From NCBI GenBank assembly GCA_045863035.1, contig BTUV01000021.1:1-35175 (forward strand): a DNA stretch of 35,175 bases, written 5' to 3'. Position 1 is the stretch's first letter, and each line of letters opens with the position of its first letter. Shown here piece by piece: positions 1 to 8,584 of this stretch. The notes under the pieces were generated by a model. The model was not told the origin of the DNA, did no database searches, and saw only the letters and a program-made list of their open reading frames with translations. This stretch comes from H2-BAC3 sp045863035. Lineage in GTDB: Bacteria > Bacteroidota > Ignavibacteria > Ignavibacteriales > Ignavibacteriaceae. The position numbers and the translations under genes are program-made.

Positions 1-42
1 ACAATTCACAATTCACAATTCACAATTCACAATTCACAATTC
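1..42. repeat. Heptanucleotide tandem repeat (ACAATTC x6)
   Basis: Six perfect head-to-tail copies of the 7-mer ACAATTC run from the first base to position 42, followed by two degenerate copies (ATACTTC, ATAATTA) that run into the stop codon of the minus-strand gene at 54. The array starts at the window edge, so its true length is unknown. It is a simple-sequence repeat just downstream of a secreted glycosidase gene. No function is visible. Confidence 0.9.
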
Positions 43-53
43 ATACTTCATAA

Positions 54-3000
54 TTATTTTACGTACATCATTTTTCTGCTGAGTAATGAGTTTCCTGTCC
101 GCAGTGTGTATATATACATCCCTGATGAAAGTTCAAGCTGCGCGGGGTTAAACTCCGCAGTGTGATAGCCCATGGTTTTATATCCGTCAGCAAGAACTGC
201 CACTTCATTGCCAAGCACATCATATATACGCAGCGTAATCTCCCCCGCATCCGGAATAAAATAACTTATCACTGTTGCAGGATTAAAGGGATTAGGATAA
301 TTCTGCGAGAGTTCTGCCTTAACCGGAACGAACATTTCCTCCTTTAGTGAAGAAAGGACAAAATCAAAAACGAAATACTCTCCGGCTTCAATATCACCAT
401 TACCATTGCCTGAGGGAACCTGCCCTTGCAGCACCCCCTGGTCAGCGGTCTGATACTGTCCCACTGCAATCTTCACCGTTGCAGGTATAAAACCAAACTC
501 CTGCTGCAGATTGATGCTGCCTTCCAGAATCTGCCCTGCTGCTTTAAGTGTTGCACCTGATGCCTCACTCCAGGTGACATAATTATTGGCACTCTCATTT
601 GCGAGATATGCTGAGTATCCGCCAACCTGTCCGCTTTTACCCCAGGGAGCCGTAACCATTCCGCGCACTGAATCAGCAACAAAAATAAATACATCTTTCC
701 CCTGCAACTGGGCGCTCTGTGTTGCAACATAGAGGTCGCTGCCGTTCCAGCCAAGATACAGATTCACGCCGTTGTTAGTGGCAACAATCTGTGCCGTTGC
801 ATCCGGCTGTCCGTCCATCACAAATGCTGTACCTCCCCCGCCGCCGCCTGAACCAAGCGTGATGAGGAAATCCTGTCCATTGTTATTATTCCAGGTATTA
901 TCATTGTAGTGAATGACGAAATTAATTCTGTCAACATTCTGTACCTGATTATTGAACGGTCCTATCTTAATGGTAAGAGTTCCTGATGTATCAGGACCAT
1001 GGAACGGTGATTCAACAGCAGGTCCGCTTCCGTTAAACTTCACCGTGCCTGCAGGCCAGTAGGAGGTGTCTGGTGTAGTCCAGGTATTGCCGACATTGTT
1101 CACTCCCCAGTGCAGTTTTGCTCCCTGAGATGCATTGGTAACTTTTATCGTAATTGTATCATTCTTTGTAAGTGCAGTCGGAGTCCATGATACTGAACTG
1201 CCGCCGGTACCGCCGCCTCCGCCGGTGTTAGCGCCAATCCAGACCTGCTTAATTGGTGACTTATATATATTGCCGTTATTATCCTTTGCTTCGATATAAT
1301 AGTCAACCAGTTTATCATTTAGTCCTGTGATGGAGGCAGAAAACTCCTGTGCCTTAATCACCGGTGCCGGGTTTGTCCGGGAAGGAATGGTTATCCCGCT
1401 CATCGAAACCTCTTGCCATGCACCCACTTCATCACCGCCGGAATATGTTTCATTCTGAGTACTGATCATCGGATTTTGTCCGTCAAGATCAAGCCGGTAC
1501 ATCAGTTTTACATACTCAAGCCCGGATTTGTCATATATATAACTCCAGACTTTCAGATTGTTGGTCTGTGCAATTCCCCACTCAGTTCCGCCGGGGTTAT
1601 ATGGCTCACGCTGAGGAATGAATACCGTCGGAGGTGTAAGATCAGTTCCGGTAACCTGCTGAGCATAGTTATATGCCTGATTCGCTGCACGGGTCGGATG
1701 AGAATCCCAGATACCGCCGAGAGAGCCGTCCCAATACCAGTAATCACTTGCTTCGCCTACAAGCAGATACTTAAATGCATTGATGGTATTCGGATTGTTC
1801 GGATCAATCTGATTTGCCGTGTGCACCCAGTTTTTAACTGCGGTTAGCACCCCCCAGCTATTATGATCATGGCTGTAACCTGCCGGATCAGGATCACCGA
1901 GCCACTTTTTGAATTCAGGATCACCGTTATCAGCACCGCTCCATGAACCGTCTTCGATATGGATGACATCGTTTGGATCGGGGGGATACATTTCAAGATA
2001 GTCCTGAATGGTGGTACAGACAAAGCGGCTTGGATTTGCCTGCAGCCAGTTTACAAAGTTCTGAAAATTACTTCCGTAATAGCTGTCAGTTCCTCCTCCA
2101 TAGTTATCACCGTCATGGTGAAGCACAATTAATATCGGATGCTGCGGATCAGTATTATACTGCTCAAGCTGGCTCATAACTGCTTCATAATTGAGTGCCC
2201 CGAAACCGCCGCGGCCGTCTTCGTTCCCCATATATCTGTCTGCCGGAACTGCAATAATCTTTGTTTTTTGTCCTGTCTGGGGATCAACATACTCTACATA
2301 ATGCGGCTGTCTCCCCCAGCGTGCTGAGTTGCGTGTGGGAGCCCAGAGTCCGTTAAGCTGCACCCAGTCATTGGGATTCGGATTAAGCTGATCAGCTTTA
2401 TTGGGTTCATATATATTACCGCCGGTGTTAAAGGGATAGCCCTGTGAGGCGCGGTCAAAATGAACATTATCCACCAGAATCCATTCGATATTTTCCGCAA
2501 CAAGCGAAGGAATCATTCTTGGTGTGAAAGCATTTTCAGGAGGGAACATACCTTTTGAATATGGTCCCGGAAAGTTCTGTGAGAAAATCTGCTTATGCAT
2601 CTGAATCTGTTTCCGTATATCCAGATCATCAATCAACCCCATCAGCGGATGGAAATAGCCAAAGGCAACCATATCCATTCTTGGGTTACCAAGAGTGGTA
2701 TTCTGGTTCTTACTGAAATTCCAGTGAGACTTCCAGTTAATGAAGTTGCCGTTGCCCGTCTGTTCCAGTGCGTTCAGATTTTCAATCAGCGTTCCTGAAA
2801 AACTCACCTGCGAACCGAAATGAGGCATATTCGCATTTATCCCCTTCTGCACCGCGTTTTTCGGCCAGCTGGTGTAGGGGCCGGTGCGGGAGTTATGGAT
2901 ATCTATCACATTAAAGGGATAGCGGTTGTTCTGCTGCGTCTGCACAATGCTCTCATACGGCCAGTAAATCGGCTGATGCATGTGCCAGAGGAAAGCGATA

Positions 3001-3137
3001 TATACAGGCGGATTTGTCCTGATCTCTTGTTTTGTTTTTCCGTCCTCACCGGTAAACCCTGTTGAGAGAAACCAGAAGGTCATCATACAAAGGGCGGTCA
3101 GGACATATTTCACCCTTGCAATCTGATTCTGTTTCAT
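54..3137 (-). CDS. T9SS-exported GH57-family glycosidase with C-terminal carbohydrate-binding-like modules
   Basis: 1027 residues. An N-terminal hydrophobic segment (about residues 10-28) fits a Sec signal peptide. Residues 45-390 look like a GH57 (alpha-glucan active) catalytic domain: HMHQP at 53-56, GYFHP at 160-164, PPENAF with Glu201 as the likely nucleophile, and HHDGDN at 340-345 with Asp342 or Asp344 as the likely acid. A GH57-like helical part continues to about 500. Next come an Ig-like segment (about 505-640), a Gly-rich linker, a starch-binding-like beta domain (about 650-765), a second Gly linker, a beta module resembling CBM9/DOMON folds (about 775-935), and a T9SS sorting domain (about 940-1027, SQNYPNPFNP). 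This suggests an exported or cell-surface alpha-glucan hydrolase; the exact substrate cannot be read from sequence. It lies 20 bases downstream of the amidohydrolase gene and may be cotranscribed with it. Confidence 0.85.
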   Translation of the reverse strand: MKQNQIARVKYVLTALCMMTFWFLSTGFTGEDGKTKQEIRTNPPVYIAFLWHMHQPIYWPYESIVQTQQNNRYPFNVIDIHNSRTGPYTSWPKNAVQKGINANMPHFGSQVSFSGTLIENLNALEQTGNGNFINWKSHWNFSKNQNTTLGNPRMDMVAFGYFHPLMGLIDDLDIRKQIQMHKQIFSQNFPGPYSKGMFPPENAFTPRMIPSLVAENIEWILVDNVHFDRASQGYPFNTGGNIYEPNKADQLNPNPNDWVQLNGLWAPTRNSARWGRQPHYVEYVDPQTGQKTKIIAVPADRYMGNEDGRGGFGALNYEAVMSQLEQYNTDPQHPILIVLHHDGDNYGGGTDSYYGSNFQNFVNWLQANPSRFVCTTIQDYLEMYPPDPNDVIHIEDGSWSGADNGDPEFKKWLGDPDPAGYSHDHNSWGVLTAVKNWVHTANQIDPNNPNTINAFKYLLVGEASDYWYWDGSLGGIWDSHPTRAANQAYNYAQQVTGTDLTPPTVFIPQREPYNPGGTEWGIAQTNNLKVWSYIYDKSGLEYVKLMYRLDLDGQNPMISTQNETYSGGDEVGAWQEVSMSGITIPSRTNPAPVIKAQEFSASITGLNDKLVDYYIEAKDNNGNIYKSPIKQVWIGANTGGGGGTGGSSVSWTPTALTKNDTITIKVTNASQGAKLHWGVNNVGNTWTTPDTSYWPAGTVKFNGSGPAVESPFHGPDTSGTLTIKIGPFNNQVQNVDRINFVIHYNDNTWNNNNGQDFLITLGSGGGGGGTAFVMDGQPDATAQIVATNNGVNLYLGWNGSDLYVATQSAQLQGKDVFIFVADSVRGMVTAPWGKSGQVGGYSAYLANESANNYVTWSEASGATLKAAGQILEGSINLQQEFGFIPATVKIAVGQYQTADQGVLQGQVPSGNGNGDIEAGEYFVFDFVLSSLKEEMFVPVKAELSQNYPNPFNPATVISYFIPDAGEITLRIYDVLGNEVAVLADGYKTMGYHTAEFNPAQLELSSGMYIYTLRTGNSLLSRKMMYVK

Positions 3138-3157
3138 CTTATTGTATCCTGGTCGTG

Positions 3158-4819
3158 CTATTTCTTATATATTGTGGTGCCGTCAAACACGGTCATTGCT
3201 ACCTCAACATCTTTTATGTCATCTGGTGCAATAGTAAATATATCCTTTTCAAGAATAACAAAATCTGCAAACTTACCCGGCTCAATCGAACCTTTAACAT
3301 TCTCTTCAAAAGCAGCATAAGCGTTAGTAATGGTATAACTGATTACTGCCTCTTCTACGGTAATTTTCTGATCAGGAATCCATCCTTCAGGGTTAAGTCC
3401 GTCAAGCGTAGCTCTTGTAACAGCAGCGTGAATGCCAAGAATCGGGCTGAGCGGGGCTACAGTCCAGTCACTGCCGAATGCCAGATGCACTCCGCCATCA
3501 AGATAGCTTCTGAAAGGATAAGTATATTGAATACGTCTTTTCCCAATCCGCTTCTCTGCCCAGCAGCCGTCATCTATTGCATGATAGGGCTGTACAGATG
3601 CAATAACGCCAAGACGTTTAAACTGCGGAATTTCTTCAAACCTCACGTGCTGCGCATGTTCGATGCGGAAACGTCTGTCCCATTTGGGGTTTACACGGGT
3701 TATTTCCTCAAACATATCCAGTATATATTTATTTGCTTTGTCGCCGATAGCATGTACCGAGAGTTGTAACCGGTTTTTATCTGCATCCGTTGCCCACTCT
3801 TTCAAACGGCCGTCAATAACATAATCATTCGGCAAACCGCTGGTTGTGGTATCCTGATCATAAGGTTCAAAAAACCATGCGGTGCTGCTTCCCAGTGAGC
3901 CGTCTGCAAATACTTTCAGCGAGCCCAGTTTAAGCAAATCACTTCCAAAGCCGTAGGTAATTCCTGCATTAACCAGATTCTTATATTCAGAAACCGGCAG
4001 GCGTGTATATACCCGGCAAGTGAGGTTCCCTTCTTTTTCAAAACGCTGGTATGCAAGCAGGTCATTTCTAAAAGTAATATCCTGAATACTGGTAACGCCG
4101 AGCTTTTTTGCATGAGAAAGGGCAAGCTCAAGCGCACGGTCATATTCTGAGGGGGAGTGATCCGGTACCAGTGCGTAAACCAGTCCCATAGCATTGTCTT
4201 TTAGCATACCGGTTGGTTCACCGGTAACCGGGTCTTTTACAATCATCCCCCCTTCCGGACTTGGGGTGTCTTTTGTGATACCTGCGAGCTTGAGTGCATG
4301 GGAGTTTGCCAAGGCCATGTGTCCGTCAAAGCGGTCAACGATTACCGGCTGATTTGCAGTAAATTCATCAATCCATTCTTTTTTTGGTAAATCCTTTATT
4401 TCCCATGCTTCATGATCCCAATTGCCCCCGGTAATCCATCCATCCGGGTGATTTTTTGCATATTCACGAATTATATTTTTAAACTCGGTTGTGCTCTTAG
4501 CCCCGCGAAGATCAAGCCCGTCAAGATAAAACCCTCCGGATAAAAAATGGGTATGATTATCAATAAATCCCGGCAGCATCAGTTTTCCCTTCAGGTCAAT
4601 CACTTCGGTTGATTTATCAGTAAACTTAGCTGCATCCTTTTCTGAACCGGCAAAAACAATTTTGTTACCATAGGTTACCACTGCCTCAACCCATTTGTTT
4701 TTAAGGTCAGCAGTAAAAATCCTGCCGTTTTTATAAAGTTTTTTTGCAGTAGCCGGAGTATTAGCCGCGGAAACATTCAAAAGAAGAAGTCCGGTCAGCA
4801 GGAGAAGTAAAAGTTTCAT
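3158..4819 (-). CDS. Exported YtcJ-like metal-dependent amidohydrolase (amidohydrolase 3 family)
   Basis: 553 residues from the ATG at 4819. The frame opens six codons earlier at a TTG (4837), but the ATG begins a clean signal peptide (MKLLLLLLTGLLLLNVSAA) and has AGGA about 8 bases upstream, so I chose it. Family motifs are all visible: the metal-binding HTH in GFIDNHTHF, DGHMALANSHAL, ADGSLGSSTAWF, SVHAIGDKANK, RIEHAQH, and the late Asp in FGSDWTVAPLSP. YtcJ-like enzymes hydrolyse amide or related C-N bonds, mostly on unknown substrates. The signal peptide without a T9SS domain suggests the periplasm. A terminator upstream (4913-4949) separates it from the previous gene, and a 17-base palindrome (4861-4877) sits in its leader. 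Function beyond the family is not known. Confidence 0.88.
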   Translation of the reverse strand: MKLLLLLLTGLLLLNVSAANTPATAKKLYKNGRIFTADLKNKWVEAVVTYGNKIVFAGSEKDAAKFTDKSTEVIDLKGKLMLPGFIDNHTHFLSGGFYLDGLDLRGAKSTTEFKNIIREYAKNHPDGWITGGNWDHEAWEIKDLPKKEWIDEFTANQPVIVDRFDGHMALANSHALKLAGITKDTPSPEGGMIVKDPVTGEPTGMLKDNAMGLVYALVPDHSPSEYDRALELALSHAKKLGVTSIQDITFRNDLLAYQRFEKEGNLTCRVYTRLPVSEYKNLVNAGITYGFGSDLLKLGSLKVFADGSLGSSTAWFFEPYDQDTTTSGLPNDYVIDGRLKEWATDADKNRLQLSVHAIGDKANKYILDMFEEITRVNPKWDRRFRIEHAQHVRFEEIPQFKRLGVIASVQPYHAIDDGCWAEKRIGKRRIQYTYPFRSYLDGGVHLAFGSDWTVAPLSPILGIHAAVTRATLDGLNPEGWIPDQKITVEEAVISYTITNAYAAFEENVKGSIEPGKFADFVILEKDIFTIAPDDIKDVEVAMTVFDGTTIYKK

Positions 4820-4860
4820 GAGACATTCCTGAATCAATTATTATAAAGAAGATGATTGTT

Positions 4861-4877
4861 TTGGAAAATTCTTCCAA
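4861..4877. promoter_or_regulatory. Perfect inverted repeat TTGGAA-N5-TTCCAA upstream of the amidohydrolase gene
   Basis: A 17-base dyad (TTGGAA, 5-base spacer, TTCCAA) lies about 42-58 bases before the ATG at 4819 and after the upstream terminator. Size and placement fit an operator for a dimeric regulator, but no cognate regulator is in the window and a chance dyad is possible. Confidence 0.25.
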
Positions 4878-4912
4878 CCGGCTAATAATTTACGAAAGTT
4901 CAATATTCATTT

Positions 4913-4949
4913 AAAATAAAAAACCCGGAGCATTTTCATACTCCGGGTT
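4913..4949 (-). terminator. Intrinsic terminator after the 944-residue T9SS gene
   Basis: A 9-bp perfect stem (AACCCGGAG / CTCCGGGTT) with a 10-base loop at 4922-4949 is followed, read on the minus strand, by a T-rich tail (TTTTTTATTTTAA). It lies 30 bases beyond the stop codon of the gene at 4979-7813, as expected for Rho-independent termination. Confidence 0.88.
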
Positions 4950-4978
4950 ATGAAATCTCTGAATCTCAGAGGGTAATC

Positions 4979-5554
4979 TTACTTGGTAAGAATCATCTTC
5001 TTTGTTTCAGCGAATGTTGAGCCGTCAACACCGTTAGCTTCAATCTTGTAGAAGTAAACGCCGCTGCTCAGTTTTGAAGCGTCAAAGCTGAGTGAGTGAA
5101 CGCCGGCTTCTCTGTTCTCGTTGATCAGGAGCATAACTTCCTGACCGAGAGTGTTAAAGATCTTCAGCGAAACGCGTGATTCAACTCTCAAACCAAATTT
5201 AATGGTGGTTGAAGGGTTGAACGGGTTCGGATAGTTCTGGCTGAGTGAATATTCAGCAGGAGCTGTTACATCAACTTCAATTTCAGGACTATAGGTGGAA
5301 GTACCGTCATGGTCAACCTGTTTCAGCCGATAGGTAAAAGTACCGGCAGAAACTGAATTATCGGTGAATGAATATACTTTTGGTTCGCTTGTGGTGCCAA
5401 AGCCCTGTTTGAATCCGATATTAACGAATGAACCGTTCTGGCTCTTTCTTTCAATTTCGAATCCGGAGTTGTTTAATTCAGTTGCTGTGGTCCATTCAAG
5501 ACGAACAACGCCATCGTTTACAGAGCCCTTGAATGAGGTCAATTCGACAGGGAC
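4979..5554 (-). repeat. 191-residue T9SS C-terminal cassette, copy 1
   Basis: Codes for the last 191 residues of the 944-residue cargo, from VPVELTSF to the stop: a fibronectin-III-like module (GFEIERKS, YRLKQVD) followed by the Por sorting domain. The same length, without gaps, occurs at 8009-8584 and 9556-10131. Confidence 0.85.
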
Positions 5555-7813
5555 GTTTCCATCGGTATTGAGATATTCAAATGCACCACTGAGGAAACGA
5601 CCTATTGGAGAGCCACCAGGACCGTCGTTAGCGTTACGGAGTGACTCAAGGTCAACACCGAAGGTTGCGATGGTATAGGTAGCACCAACTTTTCCGACTG
5701 CACTTGTAGCGCCATCACCTCTGAACTTATAAAGGTCATGGGTGGTGTTAGGATCAAAGCGTGAGATAACATCAGGCCATGAACCAACTGTACTGTCAGT
5801 CAGGTTAAAGTTAATATATGAGCCAACTAAGCCCTGCGCTGCACCGGTTGATGGTCTGTCAAGAACGAAATTCCAGCCAAGCCAGTTGTTTATGAAATCG
5901 AGATCAAGATATGTTGAACCCGATCTGCCATAGTTGTAACCGATATCTTCTGAGAAGATTGCAGCGCGTGCTCTGGTACCAGGTGCAGGATTTGCAAGAT
6001 ATGCCTTAAGAGAATCTTTCACAATTACTGACATTGATGAAGTTCCTTCACCGATCACCAGCACCTTCTTATAACCTCTGAATGAGATTGCTACGGTCGC
6101 GCTCTGTGATCCTCTGTTAAAGAGATCAAAAGTTATACCTCTGCCGCTCAGAAATGCCGCGACTGAATCTTTGGCAGCTCTGCATGCAGTGTTTGCTGAG
6201 TCGTATGCAACAACAACATCGCCTCTGCCTTGTCTTTTAAAGGTAACATTAAAAACATTGGTTGAGCGAACTGAATCAACTCCATTGTAAGCCCATACAG
6301 CCCACTGACCGCTGATCGAGTCACCCGGATTAACACCGAGTCCGCCAAGAACAGCATCAAGAGCATTATTGATTACGGTAAGAGCAGTATCATATCCGCC
6401 GCCGTTAGCAGGAAGGGTAAGCACAACTGCGTTAATGCCTTTCAGTCCGGTTCCGAATTTCCACTTGTACGATACGCCTTCGCCTGATCTGTTCCAGTTA
6501 ATATTTACCGGTGTACCATTGAAGACTGAAGTAACAATAGTGGAGTTGTCAGCGGGATTTGCCAGAGTAAACGGGCTAAGAACAGGAAGACCGCGTTTTA
6601 AATTTATATTCCACGGACCGTTGGTTGATTTTAAGGAATCGTTGGCCGGGAAATTTCCTCTGAAAGCCCACACATCCCATTGCCCAACCACAGTACCACC
6701 AGGAGGCACACTATTCTCAGCGAGGAGCTGGTCGAGCTGACCAAGTGTCATCGTTAATGAATTTGAACCTGCCGGGAAGGTGAAAAATCTGGTTGGTAAA
6801 GTTGGTGTTCCAAAAATCCACTTATATGAAGCTCCAGCTCTGGATGTATCCCAGGTTATTGTAAATGGAGTTGAAGAATGTGGAAATGACGTAATCGTAG
6901 CACCAGAGAGAGGATTCGTCAGGTTAAATGGTTGAAGAACGCCTGCATCCAACGTCAAAAGTTCATAAGCGAACAATCTGTCAGGAGTGCCCTGAAGAAC
7001 ACCGCCGAGAACAAGTTTACCTGTAACAAAATCGGTTGACATGAATAAACCGCCTGCAATTGCATTCACATCACCAACGCCAACATCAGCGGTAACGTTT
7101 CTCTGAACGCCGGTTGGCTGACCTGTAGCGATGCTAATCTGAATCAGATTCTGCGGAGTGTTTGCTCCTGTACCCTGGCTCCAAACCCAAAGGAAAGGAC
7201 CACCTGGTGAACGACCATCCCAAGTGAGACCATAAGTACCGGTAATTGCAGTGTTATTTATCTGTGTAAGCAGAGCACCTGTTCTGCTGACAAGATAATA
7301 ATTAAGATTGCCGGCATTCCAGTTACCCATCCAGAAGCCGCCATTTCCGCCATCTGCTGTAGGATCATAACTTACAAAGCGTCCGGTAACGGTAGTAGGG
7401 GTGGTGATTGTGGAGAGGGTTGCTCTGGTGGCAGGGTCAATCTGTCTGATAGCGTTGGTAGCAGCAACTGCATACACATACTGTCCGTCCCAGGTAAAAC
7501 CGCGTGTACCGGTAAAACCAGAGGTAGTAAATGAGTCAACTGCTGTTCCTGCGGCATTCAGAACGATTACCATTCCAGAAGCCCAGCGTGAAACCCAGAA
7601 CTGCTGCAATGTAGGAATCCAGACCACGCCAGCGTGACCGAGTGTTCCTGTTGCTGCCTGAAGACTTACGTCAAAAACTACATCCCACATTGCTTCTGTA
7701 GGGTGGTTTTGAGTATATCCTGTCAGTTCCGGGGAAATTTCTCTGCTATCCTGCGAAAAAAGATTCACAGAAAGCACAAAAAGAATGAAAAGTGGTAAAA
7801 ACATTCTTTTCAT
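4979..7813 (-). CDS. T9SS cargo: propeller-like N-terminus, two SusE-like repeats, Rossmann-like segment
   Basis: 944 residues. The signal peptide (residues 1-20) ends near FSQ, and an AAGGAAAA ribosome site precedes the ATG. Residues 40-285 contain repeated FTWDGQYVY / LTWDGRSPGG-type segments, resembling a beta-propeller. Two related units at about 293-408 and 412-528 share YKWIFGT/YKWKFGT, GQWDVWA/GQWAVWA and a closing LKR/FKR, and resemble SusE/SusF outer-membrane starch-binding repeats. Residues 530-750 start with GDVVVAYDS and contain KKVLVIGEG, suggesting an alpha/beta domain. Residues 754-944 are the VPVELTSF-to-end cassette with the SQNYPNPFNP sorting signature. Predicted to be secreted through the T9SS. 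The enzymatic or binding role is unknown. Confidence 0.8.
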   Translation of the reverse strand: MKRMFLPLFILFVLSVNLFSQDSREISPELTGYTQNHPTEAMWDVVFDVSLQAATGTLGHAGVVWIPTLQQFWVSRWASGMVIVLNAAGTAVDSFTTSGFTGTRGFTWDGQYVYAVAATNAIRQIDPATRATLSTITTPTTVTGRFVSYDPTADGGNGGFWMGNWNAGNLNYYLVSRTGALLTQINNTAITGTYGLTWDGRSPGGPFLWVWSQGTGANTPQNLIQISIATGQPTGVQRNVTADVGVGDVNAIAGGLFMSTDFVTGKLVLGGVLQGTPDRLFAYELLTLDAGVLQPFNLTNPLSGATITSFPHSSTPFTITWDTSRAGASYKWIFGTPTLPTRFFTFPAGSNSLTMTLGQLDQLLAENSVPPGGTVVGQWDVWAFRGNFPANDSLKSTNGPWNINLKRGLPVLSPFTLANPADNSTIVTSVFNGTPVNINWNRSGEGVSYKWKFGTGLKGINAVVLTLPANGGGYDTALTVINNALDAVLGGLGVNPGDSISGQWAVWAYNGVDSVRSTNVFNVTFKRQGRGDVVVAYDSANTACRAAKDSVAAFLSGRGITFDLFNRGSQSATVAISFRGYKKVLVIGEGTSSMSVIVKDSLKAYLANPAPGTRARAAIFSEDIGYNYGRSGSTYLDLDFINNWLGWNFVLDRPSTGAAQGLVGSYINFNLTDSTVGSWPDVISRFDPNTTHDLYKFRGDGATSAVGKVGATYTIATFGVDLESLRNANDGPGGSPIGRFLSGAFEYLNTDGNVPVELTSFKGSVNDGVVRLEWTTATELNNSGFEIERKSQNGSFVNIGFKQGFGTTSEPKVYSFTDNSVSAGTFTYRLKQVDHDGTSTYSPEIEVDVTAPAEYSLSQNYPNPFNPSTTIKFGLRVESRVSLKIFNTLGQEVMLLINENREAGVHSLSFDASKLSSGVYFYKIEANGVDGSTFAETKKMILTK

Positions 7814-7867
7814 TGAATTTTCCTTTATTTATTTGATGATGATTGAAATTAAGCCCGACATAATGAA

Positions 7868-7890
7868 GAATCTGCCTGTATGACAGATTC
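7868..7890 (-). promoter_or_regulatory. Hairpin in the likely 5' leader of the 944-residue T9SS gene
   Basis: A 7-bp perfect stem (GAATCTG / CAGATTC) with a 9-base loop lies 55-77 bases before the ATG at 7813. A TATAAT box on the minus strand (7905-7910) just upstream would place the hairpin inside the transcript leader. No T-run follows, so it is not an obvious terminator of the upstream gene. Role unknown. Confidence 0.35.
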
Positions 7891-7904
7891 CTCACATGTC
7901 AGAA

Positions 7905-7910
7905 ATTATA
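7905..7910 (-). promoter_or_regulatory. Possible -10 box (TATAAT) for the 944-residue T9SS gene
   Basis: A perfect TATAAT on the minus strand lies about 92 bases upstream of the start at 7813. The best upstream element is weak: TTATAT with an 18-base spacer (7929-7934). Promoter rules differ in Bacteroidota-type bacteria, so this is only a candidate. Confidence 0.3.
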
Positions 7911-8008
7911 CGAAATATACAAAGAACAATATAAGCACTCCGCAGCCGGATACTGCTTTTCTGAATGGAAATTCTTTCCGGAGACGGACAATAATTCCTG
8001 TAAAGCTA

Positions 8009-8584
8009 TTACTTATTCAGCGTCATTTTAATGACTGAACGGTAAATCTTTCCTGCTGCATTAACTGCTTCAAGCTGTGCAAGATAGACGCCTGAAGGAA
8101 GCTGGGCGGCGGTAAACTCCGCACTGTGTTTCCCTGCCTGCATGCTGCCATTAACAAGTAATGCAACCTGCTGACCAAGAGTATTATAGACTGCAAGTTT
8201 CACTCTGGAATCTGATTCGAGTCCAAAATTGATTACCGTTGAAGGATTGAACGGATTAGGATAATTCTGGCTGAGTTCAAACACCGTTGGCGCTGAAACT
8301 TCAGCTTCAATTACCTGTGAGTATTCGGATCTTCCGTCATAATCAACCTGTCTTAAACGGTAGCTGTATGCACCGGAGACAAGTTCCTTGTCAGAGAAAA
8401 TATACACTTTTTCTTCCGTGCTTGTGCCGCTTCCGGAAATAAAGCCGATGTTAACATATTCTTCATCTGCTGACTTTCTCTGAATTTCAAAACCTCTGTT
8501 ATTGGTTTCAGTTGCGGTAACCCATTTCAGTTCAACTGTTGTGCCGCTGACTGAAGCGGAGAATGATGTTAACTCAACCGGAAC
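8009..8584 (-). repeat. 191-residue T9SS C-terminal cassette, copy 2
   Basis: Codes for the last 191 residues of the 441-residue cargo. Hand alignment with copy 3 (9556-10131) gives about 120 identical residues of 191 with no gaps. Confidence 0.85.

Noticed and set aside
1..42. Possible CRISPR-like array
   Set aside because: The 7-base units are directly adjacent without spacers, which is simple tandem repetition.
3062..3769. 235-codon open frame on the plus strand
   Set aside because: It lies antisense to the amidohydrolase and the GH57 gene start. Its translation is rich in Cys, Ser and Arg with no recognisable domain, while the minus-strand genes have complete family motifs.
4820..4837. 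TTG start six codons upstream of the amidohydrolase ATG
   Set aside because: The ATG at 4819 begins a clean signal peptide and has a better placed ribosome site.
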